A stretch of DNA of 64,000 nt from Norana najaformis (lineage: Eukaryota > Annelida > Clitellata > Crassiclitellata > Hormogastridae). The notes under the pieces are model-generated. The model made no database searches, was not told the DNA's origin, and worked only from the letters and a program-made list of their open reading frames with translations. Shown here piece by piece: positions 23,901 through 33,190 of the stretch (positions within the stretch are counted from its first letter, which is position 1; each line of letters begins with the position of its first letter). The stretch lies in the NCBI GenBank assembly GCA_964023275.1, contig OZ029914.1:41457924-41521923 (forward strand), given 5' to 3'. The translations under genes and the position numbers were made by a program.

Positions 23901-25462
23901 ATGCATTATAATACAACTATTATTTAGTAATGCCCTCCTTACAAAGTTCAGAAGTGCACATTGAAGCCGGGAAACAGGAAACATTAAAAGCCATAAACAG
24001 ACTAAAAGATGTAAGCTTGTTTATTCTGCAGTGAAATCCAACTTGGAAGTTTTTTGGGATATCACAGGTTACAAAGAACTGCAACTTTATAGCGATCGCA
24101 TCTTTTTTGTTCCTGACTCCCAAATATATTAAATGAACATTTCATTTTATGAAATTTATAGCAGTTATCGAAATGCACAAGACATCAACCGGTGGTCGCT
24201 TCATTTGAAACCGTAGCCCTGAACCGTAATCGATAGGGAAAGGCCGGTCAGAATACGATGTCTTGGGTTCATGATGCATTTGATATTACCATCGAAATTG
24301 CATTCTAAGTTGCACTTAGAGTTGCGTTTGCATATTTATTTAGTTTTTACCTTGATTCATGCGAAGGAAAGTTTTAGCTGATGCGATTTGATAAAACGAG
24401 TCAAATCGAAAAAAAGTTGTACTTCACATTTTCTTTAAGGGTAAGCATATGACACGTGGTTGTCGCATGAATGACTACCTGGTCCAAATTGGCGCTGATG
24501 TCTGCGAAAATACTGACCTAAGTGATGACCAGTTGAGATGTCAACCGCCGAAACAAAAACCACAGTCGATTCAAAACGACTTGATCCTCTGCAACCAGCT
24601 CTTTAGCGTTAATGTATGTCAAACATTACCGATGTTGGTTCAAAATTATAATGGTTTACAATGATCTACAATTTGTATAACTGTAATTAATTTTTATATA
24701 ATTTTTAATGATTTATAATTATGATTCCTAATGATTACTATTACCGCGATCAGCTTCTTAGTGTTCATCTATGTCAAACACCCTAGATACTTTGTTCAAA
24801 TTCATTATTCTATGTCATACAAGGCGTGATTAATATGGTGGATTTTCAAGCCACCGAGGCACTTCGGATCCACACAGAGCTTTAAGAGAAGCGAATGTAT
24901 CTATTAGGACAATTTTTGTTGTCTTAACTTCTGTGATGAATAAAAAACGCCGAAATGTATATTCTGTTAAAGAAAGTTGTATAGCCCACTTCGATGTTTC
25001 ACTATAATGGTATAGGTTTTGATTCATAAACACGCTAATTATGTCTCAAATATTTATTTGAGCACATTTCGGTTGAATCATAAATTTTCGGGATACAAGT
25101 AGTGGAATAACACAGATATTAATATATAGCAATTCGAATCGTTTATATGGGTTATACTTTTAGATTTATTTCTTTTTCAGGTAACCATCGGTTTCATGAC
25201 TTATCATTTTGCTTGCATGAAATACTCAAACCCATCTTCATCAGTTGCTTTAATAATTGGATTGGCTGTTGGACTCTCGTCTCTCGTCGCTGTCATTCTT
25301 TTGATAATCGCAACCGTCTTGTGTTGCAAGAGATGCAGACAAAATCGCCGACCAGCTGCCAATACTTTAGAAGTAGCAAACCGAAATTCTGTATATGAAG
25401 CATATGAACAACCATCAGCCGAGTCACATGATTACGCGGCTTTAGAACTTGATAAGTTTTGA
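11925..25462 (+). CDS. Ig-IPT single-pass receptor, copy B (complete, 10 exons)
   Basis: Exons: 11925-11970, 13502-13822, 15682-16047, 16486-16743, 19283-19430, 21090-21266, 21520-21643, 23231-23623, 24440-24613, 25181-25462. All introns are GT-AG and phases agree, giving 2,289 nt and 762 aa. Order: signal peptide (1-16), Ig1 (16-122), Ig-like module 2 (123-244), Ig3 (245-330), three plexin/MET-type IPT repeats (about 331-669) with RRRR at 538-541, membrane helix (about 691-716), 46-residue tail. It is probably an N-glycosylated plasma-membrane receptor binding a ligand through its distal Ig modules. The ligand and pathway are unknown. No sema, PSI, GAP or kinase domain is present. The start ATG has A at -3 and G at +4. 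Exon 10 differs from that of A, C and D. I find no close namesake, so no symbol is given. Confidence 0.82.
11971..13501 (+). other. Intron 1 of copy B
   Basis: 1,531 bp. The first 800 bases are almost identical to the D intron, and divergence rises to several percent towards exon 2. Apart from short ATGT runs near 12,225 no element is recognised. Confidence 0.65.
13502..13822 (+). CDS. Copy B exon 2: Ig-like domain 1
   Basis: 107 codons, phase 1 to 1. It has a canonical Ig core: LSMTC (strand B Cys), ISWYF (Trp) and DSTAGTFTC (strand F Cys with D-x-x-G). The symmetric phase is that of shuffled Ig exons. Against copy D, 17 residues differ, all before the shared C-terminal third apart from the last residue. 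By eye there are about 19 non-synonymous and 10 synonymous changes. Confidence 0.85.
13823..15681 (+). repeat. Intron 2 of copy B: TCTCG-rich blocks and LINE fragment
   Basis: Two TCTCG/GGTCTC-rich blocks (14,020-14,190 and 15,530-15,640) in the same orientation flank about 1.3 kb. Inside is a LINE fragment at 14,425-14,790. Copy D has the same arrangement, so the insertions predate the duplication. The remainder (14,800-15,500) is AT-rich with nothing recognised. Confidence 0.55.
14425..14790 (+). mobile_element. LINE 3' fragment in intron 2
   Basis: Frames give VDHVTNEEIRARPASVHVPV, then KNCRLRIFDHLERAPPNEDH and RPSGRPGTTWTRIVKTDLE. This is the C-terminal tail of an RTE-like reverse transcriptase, overlapping in family with 9,263-9,570. 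Frameshifted. The counterpart is at 36,545-36,905. Confidence 0.7.
15682..16047 (+). CDS. Copy B exon 3: Ig-like module 2
   Basis: 122 codons, phase 1 to 1. It is rich in beta-forming residues with Cys near the middle (ENCTSPQ, TVSCPEF) but lacks the usual Trp and D-x-G-x-x-C pattern. It is therefore an atypical Ig-like or Ig-derived module, placed by position and phase. It is the most variable exon against copy D: 26 substitutions and one inserted codon. Confidence 0.75.
16048..16485 (+). other. Intron 3 of copy B
   Basis: 438 bp, highly similar to the D intron. No element is seen. It ends in a T-rich tract and TTTTTACCAG. Confidence 0.7.
16486..16743 (+). CDS. Copy B exon 4: Ig-like domain 3
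   Basis: 86 codons, phase 1 to 1. Canonical core: GGMLTCHV (Cys), YSWTDL (Trp), DGSFQCMAS (Cys), and a final strand KTVYNLIVE. Only 2 residues differ from copy D. Confidence 0.83.
16744..19282 (+). repeat. Intron 4 of copy B, carrying a CR1/L2-like LINE
   Basis: 2,539 bp. A decayed LINE fills about 16,960-18,640. The rest (18,640-19,282) aligns with copy D and contains no further recognised element. Confidence 0.7.
16960..18640 (+). mobile_element. Decayed CR1/L2-like LINE in intron 4
   Basis: Fragments in changing frames: TDAELKIFLLSS, RKGRSTKTVMFRLISDIC, LDVSASFDMVDQNI, APILYGISQ...SVLGSLLYILYTA, HQYADDVQLYS (catalytic YADD), DTLHWLPVEGRIQFKILL and RPSLWNSLPPEF. This is the order of a CR1/L2 reverse transcriptase and its C-terminus. 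Frameshifts and stops show it is inactive. The same element is in intron 4 of copy D. Confidence 0.82.
19283..19430 (+). CDS. Copy B exon 5: IPT repeat 1, first half
   Basis: 148 nt, phase 1 to 2. VKPLYGPIAGGTKVTVTLNS is the classic P-x-x-G-P-x-x-G-G-T start of an IPT/TIG fold. The donor AA|GTCAGT is weaker than in D (AG|GTCAGT). The frame would stop at 19,455 if the intron were retained. Confidence 0.8.
19431..21089 (+). repeat. Intron 5 of copy B with a copy-specific 0.77 kb segment
   Basis: At 19,650-19,750 lies a tRNA-like relic (TGGTAGAGC and a B-box-like GGGGATTTTAATCCC), also at 41,705-41,810 in D. The stretch from about 20,055 to 20,820 is missing from copy D. It includes a repeat end with GTGATTACAATTACC and two near copies of ATTGGTCAAG-TTTAGAC, so either D lost it or B gained it. 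Confidence 0.5.
21090..21266 (+). CDS. Copy B exon 6: IPT repeat 1 end and repeat 2 start
   Basis: 177 nt, phase 2 to 2. It ends with NPEITGISPSSFVVT, the S-P-x-x-x start of the next IPT repeat, which continues in exon 7. Six residues differ from copy D. Confidence 0.8.
21267..21519 (+). other. Intron 6 of copy B
   Basis: 253 bp with an (AATA)n-like run near 21,299-21,330. It lacks the SINE present in the D intron. Confidence 0.7.
21520..21643 (+). CDS. Copy B exon 7: IPT repeat 2 core
   Basis: 124 nt, phase 2 to 0. TGGTLLTATGTQL fits the G-G-T-x-L-T-x-x-G motif of IPT repeats. The donor GAG|GTAGAA is shared with D (GAG|GTAAAA). Confidence 0.8.
21644..23230 (+). repeat. Intron 7 of copy B: microsatellite, dispersed repeat, SINE
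   Basis: (ATGT)n at 21,790-21,960 and 22,375-22,435, a dispersed repeat (...AATGAGCTGGTTTACATGACGCGGCTT...) at about 22,215-22,350, and a type 2 SINE at 22,556-22,790. All are shared with A and D, so they are older than the array. The remainder holds nothing recognised. Confidence 0.65.
22556..22790 (+). mobile_element. tRNA-like SINE, type 2
   Basis: The A-box-like GGTGGTATATTGGTAACGCG and B-box GGGTTCGACTCC are spaced as in a tRNA. They are followed by CTCTGGGCAAGTTGTTTGCG, a CORE-like segment, and a 3' body. Positional copies lie at 662-895 and 43,804-44,040. Confidence 0.6.
23231..23623 (+). CDS. Copy B exon 8: IPT 2/3 region with multibasic site
   Basis: 131 codons, phase 0 to 0. SCEV...TCRMPPIN closes repeat 2. 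LSRRRRYLS carries the multibasic site. GFVLDGYRKYKNINDILP leads to repeat 3. There is one codon more than in A and D near SLTNQ. About 31 residues differ from D, more than between A and D. Confidence 0.82.
23624..24439 (+). other. Intron 8 of copy B
   Basis: 816 bp. A B-specific segment at about 23,740-24,050 includes AAGTTCAGAAGTGCACATTGAAGCCG, which resembles the start of a minus-strand LINE piece near 62,200. The remainder matches the A and D introns loosely. The ATTACG tail found in A and D is reduced here. Confidence 0.45.
24440..24613 (+). CDS. Copy B exon 9: IPT repeat 3
   Basis: 58 codons, phase 0 to 0. GKHMTRGCRMNDYLVQIGAD, then LRCQPPKQKP. Homology with A and D ends within or just after this exon: intron 9 is unrelated to theirs by eye. 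Confidence 0.8.
24614..25180 (+). other. Intron 9 of copy B
   Basis: 567 bp, not alignable by eye with intron 9 of A, C or D. It ends in TTTCTTTTTCAG. No element recognised. Confidence 0.6.
25181..25462 (+). CDS. Copy B exon 10: divergent membrane helix and tail
   Basis: 93 codons plus stop. VTIGFMTYHFACMKYSNPSS keeps the family's membrane-proximal pattern. The helix (VALIIGLAVGLSSLVAVI...) and tail are distinct: CCKRCRQNRR, then SVYEAYEQP and HDYAALEL in place of the YDN...VYL tail of A and D. Tyrosines fit Yxx-hydrophobic motifs (YAAL). Confidence 0.8.
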   Translation, partial: VTIGFMTYHFACMKYSNPSSSVALIIGLAVGLSSLVAVILLIIATVLCCKRCRQNRRPAANTLEVANRNSVYEAYEQPSAESHDYAALELDKF

Positions 25463-26525
25463 CAAACGCTTTTCAGACGGAATAAGGTTTGAAAAACGGA
25501 TTTGCCTAGAAAAGATCATCGATTGGTGCTCGTGCATTATAGCTACAGCGCTATAACTAACTTCACATTACATTAGATTACAAATGAATATTACTGCGTA
25601 ACCAATTTTTGCTGCAATACAATTAGATCCAAACTGCGTAAACTCATTTATAACGACAAAAATAGTAACAGGAAACCACGAACATTCACCGTTAGATCTA
25701 TTTTGAGCATCATCATCCGAAGATGGATTCACTTTTCGGCCCGATGCACTGATTTTCTTGGAATTTCCGGTTTACCGAACACTTAACAAAAGCAAACATT
25801 TCATCACCTGTTACAACGGCGTGCATAAGATTGTGTTTTTTGATCCTGGATACGGAGATCCTTTTGATAATAGAATAGAATAATTTATGTCTTACGACAT
25901 GCAGAGTATGATAAATAAGGGGATGTATGTATGCTTGTATTCTTTATATAGCGTCATATACTGTAGGAACCTCATATAGACGAGTGGATGAGTAGAGGGG
26001 AGGGATTTCAGACCGCAACCTGGCCCGAGTCTTTAATCATACAAGTTCCGGGCACATATATTAAAACCTCTTTCAAAATTAATCCTTATAAATTGTGTGT
26101 GATACTTGGGTTGAACAATACTGCAGTCAAACAATCCCACTATCAGACATCCCGTTAGGGTAGTCCGGCTGTTGCCTTAAATCTGATGTACATTACGGTA
26201 CTCAGTAGCCAATTTCTCTTAACTTTCTCTACACAGACTTAGATTATGTTCACGATTTGTTCCTCCGAACTATTCAAAAACTCTATAACTCTTGCACTGA
26301 TGACTTCATGTCTTAAAGATGTTGTCGGTTTCTTATGCAATTTTTACGCGATTCTCTTGTAACAAAGTCCAATATACAGTATTACTTTTGGTCGAGCCAT
26401 CTACTTGGAATAGCCATCCTCTAGATCTGCGTGCCGTTCTAACCAGGAACGTTGGATGCACGTATTACCAACACTCGTCAAAAAACTGTTCTCTTTCGAC
26501 GGGGTTCGTCTTAGAGCGCATTTGA
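25463..26525 (+). other. 3' flank of copy B with a weak LINE fragment
   Basis: I see no AATAAA close to the stop. At about 26,320-26,525 translations such as VEPSTWNSHPLDLRAVL resemble the W-N-S-x-P-x-x-L-R motif near the C-terminus of CR1/L2 reverse transcriptases. The remainder is AT-rich with nothing recognised. Confidence 0.35.
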
Positions 26526-26990
26526 CTGATTGATTGATTGAAGTTGTTTACTGAATCATCAACAATCAACAATCTAAACAGTTACAACAGTTTCACTTAA
26601 AATATTACAAGTGTTCTCGTCAAAGGGGAATCCAGGAGGGACAAATGTCCCGCTACAGTATGGATTACTCTCTCACATAATTGATATACAGGCAGCTAAT
26701 ACAACAATACAACATTGTGTGTAAGCTCATAACTGATTCAAAGTCAAGTTTAATTTTGTACATGATAAACCCGAACAGTGTTGTGGAGAGCGAAACAGTG
26801 ATAATTCATGTGAACAATTTAACTCTGAGAACAATAAGTGGCGTTTCAAGTGTGCCTTAAAGAGACCAAGGCCAAGCACTTGAATAAGGTCAGGTGGAAG
26901 AGTATTCCATAATTTAGGGTCAGATAACTTGGAGGAGCGTCATATGAAGGCCTTGAATGCAGAAACCAGATAGATAGCTAGTTTGGCTCT
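26521..26990 (-). mobile_element. Antisense CR1/L2-like LINE 3' end
   Basis: Read on the minus strand, 26,970-26,820 gives SKLSDPKLWNTLPPDL and LFKAHLKRHLLF, the usual LINE C-terminal pattern, with a stop upstream. A 3' UTR and a (TCAATCAA)-type tail at 26,521-26,541 follow. Truncated and dead. Confidence 0.65.
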
Positions 26991-27059
26991 TTAAATAATT
27001 CAGTCTCATTGTATGGCTATATAAACCAAACCGACTGCTTCCTTACCAAACAATCAATG

Positions 27060-27300
27060 CCCACACTGCAACGCTACTGACTCGATGCACTTGTGTTTTT
27101 TCTGTGATTCGATAATTTATTGTAATGTGATATATCTGAGTGTAACATAATGTCATGCAATTCTATGTAATGTGGTGTGATGCAAAGTATTGTAATAAGA
27201 TGTTATTGGATGTAAATGTGACAGCGCAAGGTATTTGATGGTAAGTTGAAACATGTATAGTAATGGGATGTTATTTGATGCTATGCGTCGTAATCTAGTA
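27060..27300 (+). repeat. TGTAATGT-rich low-complexity stretch
   Basis: Degenerate repeats of TGTAATGTGAT/GATGTTATTTGATG type. Probably the remains of a LINE UTR or a minisatellite. Confidence 0.5.
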
Positions 27301-27329
27301 CATAAACATACAGCTCAACTTACTTACCC

Positions 27330-27575
27330 ACTGTAGCCAACATTTCGGTTTCTCTAACGTATTCGATTTTTTCGACCAACATTTACCTGTTTCACTTAAA
27401 CCAACAATCCACCGATGCCGTTATCGATGTTAATAGGCGATCTTATTTAAGCGGGACCCTGGTCCCTTCTGGGTTTGCCTTTTGTATCCTGGCAAACTGT
27501 AAGTCTTACGTGTAACCTGATATGTTGAATTTGGGATCAATAAAAAGAGTCAGTCAATCAATCAGATTCAATCAG
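27330..27575 (+). mobile_element. LINE-like 3' end with TCAATCAATCA tail
   Basis: Non-coding sequence ending GGGATCAATAAAAAGAGTCAG, then TCAATCAATCAG. This is a polyadenylation-like signal plus short tandem tail as seen at non-LTR element ends. It faces the opposite way to the tail at 26,521. Confidence 0.45.
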
Positions 27576-27982
27576 TCATAGCAGCCCATACAAGTGATTA
27601 GATTAGATCCCCAATGGAATGTGATGTTACCTAGTTTAATGTAGTGCAATCTGTGCCAGGACACATTTTAAATATTAATAACTAGACGCTGAGTCTTGGC
27701 CTGTGCATCAGTGGGTCGTTTAAGGTTTTCAAGAAAAGCAGCTTCTATATAGCGAACAGTCGATGCATGTCGATCTTTAAACCCAGCCCAGCATGCATAG
27801 CCAACTTCTTAATTAATAAAACGACTGTGCTGAATAGACTTCATTCAGACCATCGACTTCCTGTGATATGTTGGCTCTGCTATTAGTGCTTTATTTGTGC
27901 TCTGCTATTAGCTTTAAAATCTACAGTGACTTTGGTTTGTGTACAACAAGTTTAGCTTAATGTGGTTACTTGAGACATTAAT

Positions 27983-28028
27983 ATGGATAAATCTGTAATA
28001 CTTTTAGCGTTTGGAATGACAGCTCTTG
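27983..28028 (+). CDS. Orphan signal-peptide exon of a diverged family member (C)
   Basis: 46 nt from ATG to a GTATGT donor, phase 1: exactly the length and phase of exon 1 in B, D and E. It encodes MDKSVILLAFGMTALG, a good signal-peptide core, with A at -3 and G at +4. The sequence and upstream DNA differ from the other copies. No Ig exon follows before pseudogene C, so the gene is probably truncated by deletion. Confidence 0.5.
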
Positions 28029-29560
28029 GTATGTATGAGAAAAATGTCATTGTTTTTGTAATCATTGTTTTATCACAATTGGATGACTGATTCGTTATTT
28101 TACTTCTTCTACAGGTTTAGACTTTCTTCTGTGTGTCCACAACGCAATGCGACGCTATTCTGTTCTTAGCTTTTAAATTGCTTCACTGCTAGGGAAGATA
28201 ACTAAAATTTCTAATGACTTGGTTTTAAGAATGTAATAAATACCTCTGTAGGCCTGTAGCTTATTCGCAATTGTGACTGTTTTCTGTAATTGCATTTATT
28301 AATTGATATAGCGCCTCTTCAATGGAAACTCTTCGGAGACGTTTCCGACCTAACAACACAAAATAAGTTGTTTTGGGTTAAGAGTTGTAGAATATTATAA
28401 GTGTGAAACTGTCTTTTATGTCAGTATGTAAATCATGATAGGGATAGATTTATATCCCCTGAATTGTGGTTCATTCTTTCCTTGCAATAGTTCTAATTAA
28501 AAAATAAATCGTTTGGTTTTTTCACTATTTAACTCCAAACACTTTCTGCTTAAGTGCTATATTTAACTAAGTACACTGATTAAAATAAGAGCAGGCATTG
28601 CAGTTATTACCATCATAGATCATCGCAACATATACAAGTCATAGAGGCACATAAATTTTTTAACGCTGTAGCTGTTCTAAGCTGCGAATTCGATAGAATA
28701 ACCAAAATCAGTGCTAAGGAGTAACTTTGCAGACAGATGTAACATTATTAACTTGAATCTTATTATGTGTTTTAAAATGTTGATAAAATGCTGCAATAAC
28801 CATTTGTAAGAACGCAAAATTGCCAGTTCAGTCGTTGGAGCTAATTTCTGCTTAAATAAAATATAATTAAAACTAAAAGTTAAACAGCGCGCAAATTTGT
28901 CATTTTAGAAATGTCAAATTCATGTCAAGGGCACATATTAAATGCAAAGCCTTCATTTATTTGTTTCTATCAAAAGGTGCCTTTTACTGATATTTGTTGC
29001 CTGTCCCTGTTCTGCTTTGGGCTTTTGTCGGGCGAATTATAACCAGACCAATGATTCAGTTGCACGCCTGTCGTATATTTATAATGCAGGCTAAAACCCC
29101 ATACAAACATGGTCACCATTCGGTCAGAAGGATTGTCACGCGTGTGAGTTTAGACAGCGATGATTTCAGTCAAAGATTACCGTTTCATGAGTTTTATTTT
29201 GCATCCCAAGTGTAGCCTTTGTAGGGTCTAATGCTAAACTAATGTTAACGGAATGCCACGACTTCCCTTAATAAAACTGAGGTTCATAACGTTTTCTATT
29301 TTCAACTGTTTTGACCATAATAACTGACTGCATTGGATAGAATTCCGTACACACTTTAAACTTTGAAAAGATATACAACATGGCGACAATGAGTCGAGCT
29401 GCATTGATGGTCGTCGATGCGTTGCGAGGTCTATTGACCAACGACTCTCTACTATCATAACTTGCATTCAAATTATTACCATACCAGGAAGTCTGGGCTC
29501 GAGAGCCTTTCGGTCTTGTCCTATATATGCCGCTGGCTAAGCATGCAACCTCGTTAATCA
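28029..29560 (+). other. Gap after the orphan exon
   Basis: AT-rich DNA without an exon I can defend. An ORF at 28,994-29,215 lacks family motifs. Homology with intron 8 of copies A and D begins near 29,560, which marks a deletion or recombination joint. Confidence 0.5.
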
Positions 29561-29677
29561 ATCACTTCAAAGTTGCATTCAAAGTTGCATTCGTGTAATT
29601 ATTGGTTTTTGTAATATTGAATCATGAGCATGGAATTCATAACTGAAGTAAGTGGTACATATCACTCTGTCTGTAAG

Positions 29678-30603
29678 GGAAAACATATGACACGCGGTTG
29701 TCTTATGGCTGACTATCTGGTCCAAGTTGGTGGAGATTTGTGCGAAAATAATGACCTACAAGACAATCAGCTGAACTGACGACCACCAAAAGTAAAGCCA
29801 ACACTGATCTACTGTGATTAACATCTGAGAGTTACAGTAAGTCACAGTTAACGAGCTATACCATGCTGCAAGTGAAAACATTAGAACAATGTAATGTTGA
29901 GTTTCGATTGTATTATATTATATTGAATTTGAAATAAGAAGCACAATATTTACGTTTGTGCTTCACTCAAAAGGTTCTGCAGCCCAGGAATCTCATGTCT
30001 GATCATTAGTGCACAAAAAGGGTTTTAACAAATAACTGTTTTAATTCTTCACCGATAAACTATTTATAATAAAATCACGCATCGATTTGAATCCAGCCAT
30101 GCGCCAAAATTGGTCATAGAGTGTTGAGTCGTTCTGCATTATTAATGTGCTACAATTCTATGGATTTGGCTGAATAGCTTACATTTGGAAAACAGACCAA
30201 AACTTAACGTCACTCATTGCATGGCGCAGCATCATTCCACTGCACTGACTACATAAAATTCTATTAATTTTTCAGATAACTCTTGGATACCTACACTGGA
30301 TACCTACAGTATCACTGTGCCTGCATCACCTACACCTATCAGTCATCGACAAGAAAAGTGGCCTCTCATTATTGGGCTAACCGTGGGGTTGGCCGGATTT
30401 TTCCTTCTTTTAGCCATATTGATTGTTTGCATCGTCAGATGCTGCAGAGAAAAATCAAGTAAACAGCCCGACAATCAGTATAACTCTGGAGTACAGGAAA
30501 GCAGAAATCCGGAATGTGATAATGCTCTAGAGCTCGAATCACGCCAAGATGGTGTGTACCTGAGACAACATTATAGGGAATCTATATTGCAAAATGAATG
30601 ATA
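29678..30603 (+). pseudogene. Pseudogene C: broken exons 9 and 10
   Basis: The exon 9 equivalent (29,678-29,836) has TGA at 29,777-29,779 in place of the conserved Cys codon, TAA at 29,819-29,821 and a 15-bp in-frame deletion. The exon 10 equivalent (30,276-30,603) has a 13-bp tandem duplication of TGGATACCTACAC plus one further base, which moves the membrane helix out of frame. The helix and tail (LIIGLTVGLAGFFLLL, then YLRQHYRESILQNE) still read through. The tail tyrosine in YDN is Cys here. Confidence 0.75.
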
Positions 30604-31311
30604 TATATTTCTGCTGATGAATTTTACAGAAAATAATCTTGCAATTCACGCACTTACTATAGAATGAATTTGATTTCACTCTAAAACCGTAAAAGCATCA
30701 ATTACTGTGTCGTTTTAAAGGAATGAGGCGCTCCACCAAGTGTGTGACATGCTCACCATCAGATATAAACCAATTTAGGCATTCGTGTATTGCATTTTTG
30801 TAATTTTCTTGAATAAGATTGCTTAGATAGTGCAAACCTTAGTACACCTAAATGTCATATTGAGTACTTTATATTAAAATTCGGCAAAGTTTTGTGAGGC
30901 TCTAAACCTATATAACATAATAATAACAGGCACATTATAGTGTCAGAAAATCTTATAAAATCTTACCGCTCGCAATAACGAATGTAAGGAATGCAGGTTT
31001 TGAAATTTTCTACCCCGTGTTACTCTACGCGCGCGGGGCCACGAGAAGCAGTATTTTCACGATATTAATTAGATACCAGTCAAGTAATACGGTATACACT
31101 AAGCACCCTCCAAAACACACCACGAAATATATACAGCGCTAAGGGGTCGGATAAAGCTTGTCATACGATGCATACAGCAATCGATGGTCATTTCAAGTGA
31201 AATCGTAATCAGAATCATAATTCATTGCAGAAGCCAGATCAATTTCCTACAGTTACATCCAATTACCATACAAACATATATTGACTATATTAAAACGTAT
31301 TACATTGCTTC
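30604..31311 (+). repeat. 3' flank of pseudogene C
   Basis: Aligns with 8,391-9,090 at high identity. No gene is visible. Confidence 0.6.
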
Positions 31312-31500
31312 ATATAAATCTCGGATACCAGCGATATAAGCACGCCTGCAGTCAATAAGAAGTTTACTACGATTGTTGGGCTAACAGCAGGACTGGTCTT
31401 ATTTGTCCTCTTTATAACCATAGTCAATGTTTGCATTACCAGGTGTCTTAGAGAAGAATCAGGTGAACATGTCGACAGTGCTACTATTGTGATTGTCAGG
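31312..31500 (+). pseudogene. Decayed membrane-exon relic 3
   Basis: Counterpart of 9,091-9,262: TTIVGLTAGLVLFVLF followed by TRCLREESGE, with an additional in-frame stop (AATAAGAAG) upstream of the helix. The tail is cut by the same LINE fragment. Confidence 0.6.
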
Positions 31501-31529
31501 TCGTGTGTGGTCTCTTGATAAGGGAATCC

Positions 31530-31850
31530 GGCATTCTAGAATTGAGCTCAAAACCAAACTCAAACTTTATAGACTATGTTCTTCCTGTGGTGCTCTACGG
31601 ATGAGACATGGACAGCCACGGAGGTCCTGAATAAGAGGCTGGATGCCATTGACATGTGCTGCCTCCGAAGGATTCTCAATATCTCCAATAGAGACCACAT
31701 CACCAACGCAGAGATCAGAGCTAGGACAGCTACTGTACCAGTCTCTGCAGTCGTCCGGAAAAGTCGACTGAGGTTTTTCGGACACCTTGCACGGGTTTCA
31801 CTGGAAGAGATAGAGAGATAGAGAGAGAGACAGAGAGACAGAGATAGTAC
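31530..31850 (+). mobile_element. LINE 3' fragment and (GA)n, D-unit copy
   Basis: Same as 9,263-9,622: ETWTATEVLNKRLDA ... RKSRLRFFGHLARVSLEE. Here the frame remains open through KSRLRFFGH where the B-unit copy has a stop. Confidence 0.7.
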
Positions 31851-33010
31851 TACTACCCTAAGACATAGGAACCAGAAAAAGCACGTCTGATATCGCTTTG
31901 CAATCTGCATTAAGCCAAGATGATGGATAACAGAGAACAAAATACCATAACGCAATAGAGTCAGATGATGTCTACTTGACTGCTCCTGATTGCTCTGATT
32001 CCTCCTTTTGCAGCTAATTAAGAAACAAAATTCAATTCCTTTGAGATTTCTTATCATGTTCAAATACATGTGCATTGAGGTGAGGTGTTGCAGTTCTATA
32101 TCAGAAGCGTTTTAATCAAACACTGCTGAATATGTTTAATGGCTTAATATTCTCTGTCATTTTTATACATTAAAAATCCAGTGATCACACATTATAGATT
32201 TTAAGATATACCGTGCGATTTAAACAAATCAACACCAGTGATCGGCTCACGTTACAAGAACATTTCTTCAATGGACACGTAGGCATTGCATGCAAATGAA
32301 ACGCTATAACTATAATAATGTGTCATTTGCATTATATTGCCTTTTTGGATTTTCATAAACTGTGAGGTTTCTCAGATTAATTCAACAATCATGGCAACTG
32401 TTTAAAATGTGTATGCCAAAAATAGTGTAAGTACATCCCAATAATTGGTTGTGACAGGCACCACCGTCACTGCAGAAAGTTACGACTGGATTTACCTGAG
32501 TTGTTTTATCTCTCTGATGCACACACCATGACCATTCTGTGCGTGTAAAGCAGTTACATAACTACGTGCAAATATTCCCATCGATATATCATATAACTCT
32601 ACACTGTGCCCCAGTAAAAAGTGCCGCTGTAACTTCCAACATAATCCTAACGTTATTGAGAATGTTTGAAATTATGCGTTTTACAGTATCATGGACACTT
32701 TCCACAAGTAGGGATGCATGTATAAAATTTCTCCACAGCACTTGTAACACGCTTTATGTAGTCACGTAATACTGACGTCATTCAAAATGTCAAAGCAACC
32801 CTTGTAATGCCAGTTTGAAAATATGTTTTCGCTGAATATTGACACCTGTTTCAGTAGACATCCAATTTGTTTGATATGCTGTTGTGCAGCATCAATACTT
32901 TGGAAAACAGAACTTACTCACTTCGCTGTGCTGATTAAGTCTTCATGTGTAAATGTGTATATGCTATGAATATAGCGCAGGCCACTTAACGGGGCTTATG
33001 GTCTCTTGAG
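31851..33010 (+). repeat. Array spacer block, copy 3
   Basis: Aligns with 9,623-10,892. No gene is visible. Confidence 0.55.
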
Positions 33011-33190
33011 TATGGCGCAGTAGCTGAATACTAAGAGCGCTCGGCTTGTAACGCGGAGAGTCAGGGTTCGAGACTCCCCTGAGACGGTTACTGTGTAGAG
33101 ACCTTGGGCAAGTCCTTCACTCACAATTACTAAGCACCATCAACTAATGCTTAGTCATTAGATAGTGGCGCTTAATCAGTCCCGAAATAG
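33011..33190 (+). mobile_element. tRNA-Thr-like SINE upstream of copy D
   Basis: Counterpart of 10,893-11,065. The T-arm is better preserved (GGGTTCGAGACTCCC), and ACCTTGGGCAAGTCCTTCAC is the CORE-like segment. Confidence 0.65.

Noticed and set aside
28994-29215. Possible Ig exon after the orphan signal exon
   Set aside because: The frame contains a few Cys and an N-x-T sequon but lacks acceptor and donor sites in the needed phase, and lacks a Trp core. Not supported.
31560-32075. 171-codon minus-strand ORF
   Set aside because: Antisense to a LINE fragment, the (GA)n repeat (giving an SLSLSL run) and spacer DNA. Its counterpart at 9,230-9,683 is broken differently.
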